Shown here: positions 26,168 through 34,703 of the stretch, piece after piece | How positions within the stretch are numbered: the stretch's first letter is position 1 | Layout of the letters: every line of letters starts with the position of its first letter | Source of the DNA: Frigoribacterium sp. PhB116 | GTDB lineage: Bacteria > Actinomycetota > Actinomycetes > Actinomycetales > Microbacteriaceae | NCBI RefSeq assembly: GCF_004364285.1 | Contig: NZ_SOBE01000003.1 | Span: 62,001 to 126,000, forward strand | DNA: 64,000 nt | Direction: 5' to 3' | Position numbers and translations under genes: made by a program | Notes under the pieces: model-generated | The model's database searches: none | The model's input: only the letters and a program-made list of their open reading frames with translations | Told to the model about the DNA's origin: nothing

Positions 26168-27843
26168 TGGTCGTCACCGCCCTGGTCGACTCGCTTCAGC
26201 TTCGTGAAGATCAGCAGCGGCGCCTGGTCGTAGTTCTGGGGTGCCATGTACGGGTCCTTCGCGCTGGGCCAGCCGGTGAACTTCGAGTCGTTGAACAGGC
26301 CCCAGAGGCCGCCGTAGTAGAGGCCGATGACCGGCTTCTGCTCGTAGACGACGTTCTGCAGGGCGTACGAGAGGCGCTGCTGCTCGGCGGGGTCGATCGC
26401 GGCCTTCCACTCGTCGAGCAGCTCGTCGACGGCAGGGTCGCTGAAGCGGCCGAAGTTCGAGGCCGTCGTCTCGCCGATCGGCGTCGCGAACCCGCTGTTG
26501 AGCAGCGTGTTGTAGGCCTGGTAGGTGTTGCCGTTGCCCATGCCGCCGAGCGCCATGTCGAACTCGCCGTTCGCGATGGCCGACTGGTAGCCGGCAGGCT
26601 GGGGAGCCTGGATCTGCACGTCGATGCCGATCGCGCCCAGCTGTGCCCGCACCTCCTGCACGGCCCTCAGCCAGTCGGTGTAGCCGTTGGCGGTGAGGAT
26701 CGTGATGCGCAGCTGCTGGCCGTCCGAGCCGACCAGCTGGTCGCCCTGCTGCGTGTAGCCGGCCTGCGCGAACGCGGCGAGGGCGCCGTCGACGTCCTGG
26801 CCGATCACTCCCTCGTCGGGGATCGAGGGGTCGAGGTCGTCCTGCTGGTTGGGCAGGATGAGGCCGGTCTGCCCGGCCGGCTCGAGGTAGCCCTCGGTGG
26901 CCGACTCGGCGATCTGGTCGCGGTCGAGCGCCAGCGCGATGCCGTTCCGCACGTTCAGGTCGTCGAAGGGCGCCTTGGTGAGGTTCGGCATCAGGCCGAT
27001 CACACCGCCCGGCGGGAACCAGTACGAGTTGGTGTCGCTCGCCGCGCCCCAGGTGCCCTCGACGTCGCTGATGAACGAGTACGCCCAGTCGTAGCCGCGC
27101 GTGACGGTGTCGAGCTGGTTGTTGGTCGCGGGCAGGATCAGGTGTCCGATGTCGATCTTCTCGGCCTGCCAGTAGGACTCGTTCTTGTCCATCGAGTACT
27201 GCATCGCCGAGTAGTTGCCGAGCGTGAACGGGCCCGTGCCGACCGGGTCGGGGTTGCGGTACGTCGCGGGGTCGTCGACCTCGCTCCACAGGTGCTCGGG
27301 GACGATCGTCGTCTGGCCGATGATCTCCATCGCCGGGACGTCGTCGGTCTGCAGGTGGAAGACGACGTGGTCGCCCTGCTGCTCGACCGTGTCGATGTGC
27401 TGCCAGGCGCCCTTGAGGTCGAGCGCGGGGTTCGCCTTGATCAGGTCGAACGTGTACACGACGTCCTCGGGCGTCATCGGCTCGCCGTCGGACCACTCGA
27501 CGCCGTCGCGGATCGTCATGTCGACCGTGCGCGCGTCGGGCAGCGTCGTCTCGCTCGCGAGCCACGGCGTGATCTCGCCGTCGAGGGGGTTGATCTCGAG
27601 CAGGGGCTCGTAGATCCACGTGGAGGCGGTGCGCTTGTTCGTGAGGAACGGGTTGAAGTTCCGCTCGAACTGCGGGTTGCCCTTGTCGGCGTTGATCAGC
27701 ATCGTGTCGGCGCCGATCGTCGGGTCGGGCTCGCTGCGGATCTGGATGCTGCAGCCGGTGGCCACGAGCACCACGGCGGTGGCAGCGGCCAGGGCCGCCA
27801 CGGCGGTGCGCGCTCGGGCGCGGTGTCTGTGCGTGTGCGTCAT
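26164..27843 (-). CDS. Extracellular solute-binding lipoprotein, family 5
   Basis: A 559-residue lipoprotein (basic N-terminus, lipobox VLVATGC) of the SBP_bac_5 class used by oligopeptide and some oligosaccharide importers. Typical blocks are IYEPLLEINPLDGEITPWLAS, WSDGEPMTPEDVVYTFDLIK and NVRNGIALALDRDQIAESAT. GH1 at the end of the operon and LacI control suggest a beta-linked oligosaccharide rather than a peptide; this is inference. ATG at 27843 is chosen over 27900 because the signal peptide starts there; the 27900 start falls inside the operator. Confidence 0.9.
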   Translation of the reverse strand: MTHTHRHRARARTAVAALAAATAVVLVATGCSIQIRSEPDPTIGADTMLINADKGNPQFERNFNPFLTNKRTASTWIYEPLLEINPLDGEITPWLASETTLPDARTVDMTIRDGVEWSDGEPMTPEDVVYTFDLIKANPALDLKGAWQHIDTVEQQGDHVVFHLQTDDVPAMEIIGQTTIVPEHLWSEVDDPATYRNPDPVGTGPFTLGNYSAMQYSMDKNESYWQAEKIDIGHLILPATNNQLDTVTRGYDWAYSFISDVEGTWGAASDTNSYWFPPGGVIGLMPNLTKAPFDDLNVRNGIALALDRDQIAESATEGYLEPAGQTGLILPNQQDDLDPSIPDEGVIGQDVDGALAAFAQAGYTQQGDQLVGSDGQQLRITILTANGYTDWLRAVQEVRAQLGAIGIDVQIQAPQPAGYQSAIANGEFDMALGGMGNGNTYQAYNTLLNSGFATPIGETTASNFGRFSDPAVDELLDEWKAAIDPAEQQRLSYALQNVVYEQKPVIGLYYGGLWGLFNDSKFTGWPSAKDPYMAPQNYDQAPLLIFTKLKRVDQGGDDQ

Positions 27844-27885
27844 CGCCACGGTTCTCTCATTCGTCGTCGAGGTGAGCATCGTCAG

Positions 27886-27899
27886 TGTAAGCGCATACA
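27886..27899. promoter_or_regulatory. LacI-family operator
   Basis: TGTAAGCGCATACA is symmetric at 12 of 14 positions with the CG centre typical of LacI/GalR sites. It lies 43 bases upstream of the binding-protein start, next to a lacI-type gene. Confidence 0.75.
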
Positions 27900-27946
27900 T
27901 CGCTGCGGCGCAACGGTGCCGCAGCGCACTCGCGGTGCGTCGGCAT

Positions 27947-28006
27947 GAACCGCGTTCCGAACCATGAACCGCGTTTTGTCTCGGTTCATGGTCCGGAACG
28001 CGGTTC
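27947..28006 (-). terminator. Long 24-bp hairpin between lacI and the sugar operon
   Basis: Arms 27947-27970 and 27983-28006 match at 23 of 24 positions, with a 12-base loop containing TTTTG. It lies downstream of the lacI stop and upstream of the LacI operator. It may end lacI transcription. It resembles the hairpins at 13669 and 32218 in size. Confidence 0.6.
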
Positions 28007-28034
28007 GGGGCGGGACCAGGGCTGGGCCGGGCCC

Positions 28035-28056
28035 GGGGGGGGGGGGGGGGGGGGGG
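28035..28056. repeat. Uninterrupted tract of 22 G directly after the lacI stop codon
   Basis: Bases 28035-28056 are all G on the plus strand (all C in the lacI mRNA). The tract abuts the lacI stop (28057-28059). Such a run is prone to slippage and to sequencing error. Confidence 0.95.
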
Positions 28057-29283
28057 TCAGCGGGCCGGGCAGCTCTCGCGCAGCAGGACCTCGACCGGCA
28101 GGGTCAACCGCTGAGGAGGCGCGGTCGGGTCGGTCAGCCGCGTCACGATGGTGCGCACCGCGACCCGGCCGAGGTCGTTCATCGGCTGGCGCACCGTCGT
28201 GAGGCGCGGGGTGGAGAAGCGGCCCGCCTCGATGCCGTCGAAGCCCGTCACGGCGACCCGGCCCGGCACGTCCACCCCGTGCGCGACGAACGCGTCGAGC
28301 ACGCCGAGCGCCGACTGGTCGTTGGCGCAGACGACGGCCTGCGGGATCGGGGCGGAGGAGGCGACCAGCGCCTCCCCGGCTCGCCTGCCGCCCTCGCGCG
28401 AGAAGTCGCCGCGCTCGACGCGTACGCGGACCGCGCCGTGTCCCTGCCGCGTGGCGGCCGCCGTGGCCGCCGCGACGGCCTGGTCGAAGCCGCGGTGCCG
28501 GTCGGCCTCGTCGGGAGAGTCGCCGGGGCCGGCCACGTAGACGAGGTCGGCGACCGGGCCACGGGCGTCGCCCGGCTCGCGCGCCCCGCCCGCCGCGCGG
28601 CCGAGGACGAACTCGGTCAGGGCGCGCATGCCCGCGGCGTTGTCGACGCTGACGTGGTCGAGCTCGTCGCCCGGACGCGAGTCGGCGAGCACGACGACGG
28701 GGATGCGGCGCGACACGTGCGCGAGCAGGTCGTCGGGCACGGTCTGGGCGAGGACGGCGAGGCCGTCCACACGACCCGCGATGTCGTTGAGCATGACCTC
28801 CCGGCTGGAGCCCCGACCGGCGGCGACCATGAGGGCGAAGCCGCGCCTCCAGGACTCGACCTCCGCGCCGCGCAGCACCTCGTCGAAGTACAGGTTCGCC
28901 GGGTTGGACGCGGTGCGGGGGGCGTCGATCGCCGCATCGGTGCCGGTCCCGGTGTGGGTGCCGGTCGGCGCAGGAGGCGTCGGTCGCCCCTCGCGGTCGT
29001 CGATCAGCGGGATGCGGCTCGCGTCCGCGACGCGCTCCCAGTCGGGCTCGGGCAGGTCGATGCCGTCGTGCCCGGGGAGGAACAGGCCGAGCACGCCGTG
29101 ACGACGACCCGCGAGGCCGCGCGCGGCGCCGCTCGGCACGTAGCCGAGCGACCGCACGGAGTCGAGCACGCGGGCCCGCGTCTCGGGACGCACGTCGTCG
29201 GGACGACGGAGCACGCGGGAGACGGTGGCGATCGAGACGCCCGCGTGGGCGGCCACGTCGTAGACGGTGGGGGCCTTGGTCAC
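28057..29283 (-). CDS. LacI-family transcriptional regulator
   Basis: A 408-residue regulator. The N-terminal HTH (TVYDVAAHAGVSIATVSRVLRRPDDVRPETRARVLDSVRSLGYVPS) includes the hinge helix, and a periplasmic-binding-protein-like sensor domain follows. It is about 60 residues longer than usual because of a Gly/Thr/Pro-rich insert around residues 90-125 in the first sensor lobe. It probably represses the adjacent transporter-GH1 operon through TGTAAGCGCATACA. The GTG start overlaps the stop of an 8-codon upstream ORF. Confidence 0.9.
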   Translation of the reverse strand: MTKAPTVYDVAAHAGVSIATVSRVLRRPDDVRPETRARVLDSVRSLGYVPSGAARGLAGRRHGVLGLFLPGHDGIDLPEPDWERVADASRIPLIDDREGRPTPPAPTGTHTGTGTDAAIDAPRTASNPANLYFDEVLRGAEVESWRRGFALMVAAGRGSSREVMLNDIAGRVDGLAVLAQTVPDDLLAHVSRRIPVVVLADSRPGDELDHVSVDNAAGMRALTEFVLGRAAGGAREPGDARGPVADLVYVAGPGDSPDEADRHRGFDQAVAAATAAATRQGHGAVRVRVERGDFSREGGRRAGEALVASSAPIPQAVVCANDQSALGVLDAFVAHGVDVPGRVAVTGFDGIEAGRFSTPRLTTVRQPMNDLGRVAVRTIVTRLTDPTAPPQRLTLPVEVLLRESCPAR

Positions 29284-29306
29284 GGGGTCCGTCCGGCGCA
29301 GGGCAT
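29280..29306 (-). CDS. Leaderless 8-codon upstream ORF coupled to lacI
   Basis: ATG at 29306 reads MPCAGRTP and stops at TGA 29282-29280, which overlaps the lacI GTG (GTGA). TAGGAT at 29319-29314 lies 7 bases before this ATG, the spacing of leaderless starts elsewhere in the window. Ribosomes would begin on the mini-ORF and reach lacI by termination-reinitiation. This is inferred from geometry only. Confidence 0.4.
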   Translation of the reverse strand: MPCAGRTP

Positions 29307-29371
29307 GGCGTCCATCCTAGGCACGGGGTGCCGCTCGGGCAGAGGGGCAGGGCGGGGCGAGGGGCGCGCGA

Positions 29372-29416
29372 CGCGACGGAGCCGCCCGTCCGGGAAGGAC
29401 GAGCGGCTCCGTCGCG
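29372..29416 (-). terminator. 13-bp hairpin after the subtilase gene
   Basis: Arms 29372-29384 and 29404-29416 are perfectly complementary, with an inner GTCC/GGAC stem. It lies 28 bases beyond the subtilase stop. No T-run. Confidence 0.65.
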
Positions 29417-29444
29417 AGCGAGGGTCGCAGGGCGACCCTGCGGC

Positions 29445-32003
29445 CTAGCCCTCGACCCGCGCGTCGGCGCGACGGCGCAGGCGACGAGCCGCGACTAGCG
29501 CGCCGGCACCGGCGACGAGGAGGAGCAGAGCGGCCGACAGGGGCGCGCCCGGCTCCGAGCCGGTGTAGGCCAGGGCCCCGGCACGCGTCGAGGCGACCGG
29601 CACGACGCCGGTGCCCGCGGGCGTCGTGACGGGGACGACGCCGGTGCCCGGCACGGTGACCGGCGGCACGACGGCCGCGGCGGCGGCGCTGAACAGCACC
29701 GGGTCGGTGAACGTCGACGAGGTGCCGTCGGCGAGGACCTGCAGGGCGGTGGTGCCGTAGTCGCCGACCGGGACCCCGGTGAAGGAGGCGGTGAACGCGC
29801 CCGTCGCATCCGTCTGGATCGTCGACACCGAGAAGCCGAGGTCCGTGTCGAACGCGACCGGCTCCCCCGCCACATCGAGCCTGGCGGAGGGCGACGTGGG
29901 CGTCACCATCTGCTCGAAGCCCTCGAACTGGTCGGCCGTGGCGAGGACGACCGTGACCAGGGCGCCCGGCTGGGCCGTGCCGGTGACCGTCACGGTGCCG
30001 GCTTCCACGGTGGACCCGTCGACGGGAGCGGTGATCGCAGGCCCGGCCACCGCCTCCTCGACCAGCAGGTCGAGCGTCGCGCGGCTGCCCGCGTCGCCGG
30101 TCAGCTCGAGCGTCGTCGCACCGGCCGGGAGGAAGGGGCTGAGCACCGCGGGACCGACGAGGCGACCCTCGGCGTCGGCGGTGAACTCGCCGTCGAGGGG
30201 CTCCCCGTCGGCGCCGGTGACCGTGACGGTCTCGCCCGGGACGAAGTTCGCGCCGAGGACGCGGAAGGGACGACCCGCCTGGACCGTGCCGTCGGCGACC
30301 GCCGCGACCGGGCCGAGGGCCGGGACGAGATCCTCGGTGACCGCCGCGAAGGCGTTCACGACGCCCGCGCCGTAGAGCGACGGGTCGTCGCGCTTCGTGG
30401 CCTGCTGCTTCAGCAGCACCTGCAGCTCGGCGGGCGACGCGTCGGGGTGGGTCGCGGCGAGGAGGGCAGCGACGCCGGCGACATGCGGCGAGGCCATCGA
30501 CGTGCCGTTGTAGGCCTCGTACAGGCCGCCGAAGACGGTGCTGAGGATGTTCGAGCCCGGTGCGCCGAGGTCGATGACGCCCGCGCCGAAGTTGGAGTAC
30601 CGGGAGTCGAAGACGGGCTGGCCGTCGTCGCCGAGGCGGAGGGCCGACACCGTGACGACGCCGTCGATCTCGGCCGGGATGTCGGAGCAGCCCTCTGAGA
30701 CGTCACGACCCTCGACGGGTGTCGTGTCGTTCGGGCTGGAGTCGTTCGTCGTCTTGTTCGCGAGGTCGTAGGACGAGTTGCCGGCGGCGGCGACGTTGAG
30801 CACGCCCTGCTGCTCGGAGAACTCGACGGCGCGGGTCACGGACTCGAGCGCCGGGGCCTGGTCGGCCTCGGTCGAGCACCAGAACTCCCACGGGTCGACG
30901 TAGTAGCTGTTGTTCGTCACGTCGAAGCCCTGGTCGGCGGCCCACATGAAGCCGCAGAGCGCGTACTCGGGGTAGATGAAGCCGTCGTAGTTGACGACCT
31001 TGACGCTCGCGAGCGTCGCGCCCGGCGCGATGCCGACGATGCCCACGCCGTTGTCCGCCGCGGCGATCGTGCCGGCGACGTGCGTGCCGTGCGACTCGGA
31101 GTCGTCCACGGGCACCCAGGCGGCCTGCGACTGGTCGGGCTGGCCGTTGACGGCACAGCCGACCGACTTCGAGGCGTCGACCTGACCGGCGAGGTCCGGG
31201 TGCGAGACGTCGATGCCGCTGTCGAGCACGCCGACGACGACGCCGTCGCCGTCCTCGATCTCCCGCGCCTCGGGGGCGCCGATCGCGGCCATGTCCCACT
31301 GCTGGGCCTCGAGCGGGTCGACCGGGGCGACCTCGGTGCCCAGGGGGCGGTCGAGGGACTGGGGGCCGGCGCCGGTCGCGCCGGCGGCGGGCGCGGTCGC
31401 GCCGGAGGTCGCGGGCACCTCTGCCGGCACCTCGACCTCGTCGTCGACGACCTCGGCCGTGCGGGTCGGCCCGGCCGACTCGACGCCGACCGTCCCGCGC
31501 ATCGTGGCGAGGAAGTCGCCGTCACGGGACTGGGCCGTGACGACGCCGATCTCGGGGTACTGGGAGAGGACCACGCCGCCGGCGGCGACGACCGCGGCGG
31601 AGGCGTCCGCGACGGCGTCCGCGTTGCGCACGGTGGTGTTGACGACGTAGTTCATGACGATGCCGTCGGCCACGAGAGCCGACGCGGCGGGGACCTCGGC
31701 GGTCACGTCCTCCGTCTCGGCGGCGGGCGCCTCCGTGGCGGGGGCCTCAGCAGCGGGCGTCTCGGCCGGCGCCTCGACCGCGGGCGCCTCGACCGCGGGC
31801 GTCTCGGCCTCCGTCGGGGCGGCGGCCGCGGCAGCCGTGTCGGACGCACCCGACGCCGCGACGTCGGTGTCGGTGCCGTCGGCGCCGACCGGCGACACGG
31901 CCGGGTCGGCGGCGAACGCGGCGGTGGGTGCGAGCACGAGGGCGCTCGTGAGAGCCAGGGCGGTCGCCCAGCGCGCTCCCCGGCGTCGGGTGGATCTGAT
32001 CAC
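29445..32003 (-). CDS. Cell-wall-anchored subtilisin-like serine protease
   Basis: An 852-residue exported S8 protease. Order: signal peptide (cut near AFAA, residue 31), a long Ala/Glu/Pro/Thr-rich stretch, a putative inhibitor-like propeptide (about 110-185), then the catalytic domain with D261 (VLDSGIDVSHPD), H305 (ESHGTHVAGT) and S502 (NGTSMASPHVAG). C-terminal Ig-like domains follow. It ends with LAYTGSEP, a hydrophobic helix and RRLRRRAD, a class E sortase-type LAxTG signal. GTG at 32003 has AGGAG 8 bases upstream. Probably a surface protease for nutrient use or processing of other surface proteins. Confidence 0.9.
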   Translation of the reverse strand: MIRSTRRRGARWATALALTSALVLAPTAAFAADPAVSPVGADGTDTDVAASGASDTAAAAAAPTEAETPAVEAPAVEAPAETPAAEAPATEAPAAETEDVTAEVPAASALVADGIVMNYVVNTTVRNADAVADASAAVVAAGGVVLSQYPEIGVVTAQSRDGDFLATMRGTVGVESAGPTRTAEVVDDEVEVPAEVPATSGATAPAAGATGAGPQSLDRPLGTEVAPVDPLEAQQWDMAAIGAPEAREIEDGDGVVVGVLDSGIDVSHPDLAGQVDASKSVGCAVNGQPDQSQAAWVPVDDSESHGTHVAGTIAAADNGVGIVGIAPGATLASVKVVNYDGFIYPEYALCGFMWAADQGFDVTNNSYYVDPWEFWCSTEADQAPALESVTRAVEFSEQQGVLNVAAAGNSSYDLANKTTNDSSPNDTTPVEGRDVSEGCSDIPAEIDGVVTVSALRLGDDGQPVFDSRYSNFGAGVIDLGAPGSNILSTVFGGLYEAYNGTSMASPHVAGVAALLAATHPDASPAELQVLLKQQATKRDDPSLYGAGVVNAFAAVTEDLVPALGPVAAVADGTVQAGRPFRVLGANFVPGETVTVTGADGEPLDGEFTADAEGRLVGPAVLSPFLPAGATTLELTGDAGSRATLDLLVEEAVAGPAITAPVDGSTVEAGTVTVTGTAQPGALVTVVLATADQFEGFEQMVTPTSPSARLDVAGEPVAFDTDLGFSVSTIQTDATGAFTASFTGVPVGDYGTTALQVLADGTSSTFTDPVLFSAAAAAVVPPVTVPGTGVVPVTTPAGTGVVPVASTRAGALAYTGSEPGAPLSAALLLLVAGAGALVAARRLRRRADARVEG

Positions 32004-32217
32004 GTGGTGACTCCTGATGTCGGGCGCACGGCGACGGGCGCGAGCCCCGAGGAGCCTGGTCGCTCGGCCCCCTGGTCGAGCGGCCCCCGAGGCCGGATGT
32101 CCCCCAGACTAGGGGCCCCGTGTTTCCGGCGTGTGACGAGTGCGCGAAGCGGCCTGCCCGCCCGTACCCCGCGCACCGCCCCGCGGCTGCGGCCGTGCTC
32201 GCCGTCGCCGCCCGAAG

Positions 32218-32275
32218 CCGAGTGGTCAGGACAGGTCGTTCCTCGGCAGCAGAAAGACCGCATCTGACCACTCGG
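32218..32275. repeat. Imperfect 24-bp intergenic hairpin
   Basis: Outer arms CCGAGTGGTCAG (32218-32229) and CTGACCACTCGG (32264-32275) are perfect. The stem continues inward as GGTC/GACC and TTC/GAA, with a 10-base loop. It lies between two divergent genes, so it is not a simple terminator. Confidence 0.7.
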
Positions 32276-32365
32276 GGCCTTGGTGCGACGCGGGGCGGAG
32301 GAGGCGGCGAGCGCGGCCCGTTACGCGACGTGACGGGAGGCCCGGTGGGCCGGCCCGCGCCTCCG

Positions 32366-32371
32366 TACGCT
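32366..32371 (+). promoter_or_regulatory. -10 box of a leaderless promoter for acs
   Basis: TACGCT ends 6 bases before the ATG at 32378, with no Shine-Dalgarno. Confidence 0.5.
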
Positions 32372-32377
32372 CGGGTG

Positions 32378-34468
32378 ATGGCCCCGCGCGACACCACCAC
32401 GACCGCCCGCGACACCATCTCGAACCTGCTCGACGAGCGGCGGACGTTCCCGGCCCCGAGCGCGCTGGCCGCCGCCGCGAACGTCACGAGCGCCGAGCAC
32501 GCGCGTGCCGCGGCCGATCCCGTCGCCTTCTGGGAGGAGCAGGCCCGCCGCCTCGAGTGGGAGGCCCCGTGGCACACGGCGCACACGTGGGAGCCGGTCC
32601 GCGAGCTCGCCGACGGCAGCCTCACGGTGCCCGAGGCGACCTGGTTCGCGGGCGGCCGCCTCAACGTCGCCGTCAACTGCGTCGACCGCCACGTCGCGGC
32701 CGGGAACGGCGAGAAGGTCGCGCTGCACGTCGAGGGCGAGCGCGGCGACCGGCGCGACGTCACCTACGCACAGCTGCAGCGCGAGGTCGTCAAGGCCGCG
32801 AACGGCCTCCGCAGCCTGGGGGTCGGCGAGGGCGACCGCGTCGTCGTCTACCTGCCCGTGATCGCCGAGACGATCGTCGTGACGCTCGCGATCGCGCGGA
32901 TCGGCGCGATCCACTCGCTCGTCTTCGGCGGGTTCTCGGGCGAGGCGCTCAAGTTCCGGGTCGAGGACACGGGCGCGAAGCTGCTCGTCACCACCGACGG
33001 GCAGTTCCGGCGGGGCGCCGCGGTGCCGGTCAAGGCGAACGCCGACCACGCGGTGAGCGGCGAGAACCAGGTCGAGCACGTGCTCGTCGTGCGGCGCACC
33101 GGCGACGAGACGCCCGACGTCCCCTGGACCGAGGGCCGCGACCTCTGGTGGCACGACGTGGTCGACCCTCAGCCCGACACGGACGAGCCCGAGGCGTTCG
33201 ACGCCGAGACTCCCCTCTTCATCATGTACACGAGCGGCACGACCGGGAAGCCGAAGGGCCTCGTGCACACGAGCGGCGGGTACCTCACGGCCGCGAGCTG
33301 GACCCACTGGGCCGTGTTCGACGCGAAGCCCGACGACGTGCACTGGTGCACGGCCGACCTCGCCTGGGTCACGGCGCACACCTACGAGATCTACGGCCCG
33401 CTCTCGAACGGCCTCACGCAGGTGATCTACGAGGGCACGCCCGACACCCCGCACCCCGCCCGCCACCTCGAGATCATCGAGCGCTACGGCGTCACGACCT
33501 ACTACACGGCGCCGACCCTGGTGCGGACGCTCGCGTCGTGGTTCCCCGACGGGCTGCCGACCGACTTCGACCTGAGCTCGCTGCGGCTGCTCGGCACCGT
33601 CGGCGAGGCGATCAACCCGGAGGCGTGGGTCTGGTTCCGCGAGCAGTTCGGCCGGGGCGAGCTGCCGATCGTCGACACGTGGTGGCAGTCGGAGACGGGC
33701 GCGGCCGTGATGGCCCCGCTGCCCGGCGTCGACACCCTCAAGCCCGGGTCGTCGCTGCGCGCGCTGCCCGGCGTCTCGACCGCGATCGTCGACGAGGCCG
33801 GCGAGCGCGTGCCGAACGGCTCGGGCGGCTACCTCGTCGTGCAGCAGACGCCGCCGTCGCTGGCCCGCACCGTCTGGGGCGACCCGTCTCGTTACCGGGA
33901 CAGCTACTGGGCGAAGTACTGGCGGCGGGGCTGGTTCTTCTCCGGCGACGGCGCCAAGTACGACGACGACGGCGACATCTGGCTGCTCGGCCGGGTCGAC
34001 GACGTCATCAACGTGTCGGGCCACCGCCTCTCGACGATCGAGATCGAGTCGTCGCTGGTCGCCCACCCCCTCGTCGCCGAGGCGGCAGTCGTCGGAGTCT
34101 CGGACGCGCGCACCGGGCAGGCGATCGCCGCCTTCGTCGTGCCCGCGACCCGCCCCGCAGGAGGCGCGGTGCGCGACGCCGACGACGCCTCCGAACCGCA
34201 GGTCTGGGCCGCGCTCTCGGGGTCGGCTCCGGGCTCGCTGTCGCCCCTGCTGCGCGCCCACGTCGCCGACCAGATCGGCCCCGTGGCGAAGCCCGCGACG
34301 GTGCTCGTCGTCCCCGACCTGCCGAAGACCCGCTCGGGCAAGATCATGCGGCGGCTGCTGGGCGACGTGTCGGAGGGGCGCGAGCTCGGCGACACGACCA
34401 GCCTGCAGGACGCGTCGGTGCCGGGACGCATCGCGGCCGTCCTCGCGGAGGTGCAGGGCGCCTCTTGA
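32378..34468 (+). CDS. acs: Acetyl-CoA synthetase family ligase
   Basis: Activates acetate (or a short-chain acid) to acyl-CoA via acyl-AMP. The 696-residue protein has the ACS N-terminal region (ADPVAFWEEQARRLEWEAPW), the P-loop IMYTSGTTGKPKGLVH, DTWWQSETGAAV for acyl binding, and the C-terminal SGKIMRRLL with the conserved, acetylatable Lys at about residue 655. An insert near the C-terminus (PAGGAVRDADDASEPQVWAALSG) makes it slightly long. The start is set by the leaderless -10 and by the start of similarity; upstream in-frame reading is not ACS-like. Confidence 0.93.
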   Translation: MAPRDTTTTARDTISNLLDERRTFPAPSALAAAANVTSAEHARAAADPVAFWEEQARRLEWEAPWHTAHTWEPVRELADGSLTVPEATWFAGGRLNVAVNCVDRHVAAGNGEKVALHVEGERGDRRDVTYAQLQREVVKAANGLRSLGVGEGDRVVVYLPVIAETIVVTLAIARIGAIHSLVFGGFSGEALKFRVEDTGAKLLVTTDGQFRRGAAVPVKANADHAVSGENQVEHVLVVRRTGDETPDVPWTEGRDLWWHDVVDPQPDTDEPEAFDAETPLFIMYTSGTTGKPKGLVHTSGGYLTAASWTHWAVFDAKPDDVHWCTADLAWVTAHTYEIYGPLSNGLTQVIYEGTPDTPHPARHLEIIERYGVTTYYTAPTLVRTLASWFPDGLPTDFDLSSLRLLGTVGEAINPEAWVWFREQFGRGELPIVDTWWQSETGAAVMAPLPGVDTLKPGSSLRALPGVSTAIVDEAGERVPNGSGGYLVVQQTPPSLARTVWGDPSRYRDSYWAKYWRRGWFFSGDGAKYDDDGDIWLLGRVDDVINVSGHRLSTIEIESSLVAHPLVAEAAVVGVSDARTGQAIAAFVVPATRPAGGAVRDADDASEPQVWAALSGSAPGSLSPLLRAHVADQIGPVAKPATVLVVPDLPKTRSGKIMRRLLGDVSEGRELGDTTSLQDASVPGRIAAVLAEVQGAS

Positions 34469-34526
34469 GGTCTGCTGTCGGCTGGCGGATTAGTCGAAGG
34501 CTTTGATCGCCGCGCCTACATGAGGA

Positions 34527-34703
34527 CTAGCCTCTTCGGCTCTTGCCGACCTGAGAGGACGCGCTGCGAAGGTTGGCAGCAGCGGGCGAGGTCGATTGAG
34601 ATGTCGTGCCTGATCGGCGCCCGGCGATGCTGCTCACTGTGCCCCACCGGACCGTGTGACCGGGCTTGCGTGGCTCAGGAACTCGTGCGTCAGCTGCGGA
34701 CAT
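34527..34703 (-). CDS. Possible small protein coupled to the upstream membrane-protein gene
   Basis: A 58-residue frame from ATG 34703, with GAGGGAGA about 6 bases upstream. It begins 14 bases inside the end of the preceding gene. Ser/Arg-rich, no hydrophobic segment and no recognisable motif. Third codon positions are less G/C-rich than in the window's core genes, so it may be chance. The ribosome-binding site is the main support. Confidence 0.3.
   Translation of the reverse strand: MSAADARVPEPRKPGHTVRWGTVSSIAGRRSGTTSQSTSPAAANLRSASSQVGKSRRG

Larger units (their letters stand above)
32004..32377. other. Gap of 374 bp without a gene
   Basis: Contains the subtilase leader, the long hairpin at 32218-32275 and the acs -10 box. 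Rightward reading frames here are open but unconserved-looking and were not called. Confidence 0.6.

Noticed and set aside
32120-32377. N-terminal extension of acs back to 32120
   Set aside because: It would translate the 32218-32275 hairpin and an Arg/Gly-rich stretch with no similarity to acetyl-CoA synthetases.
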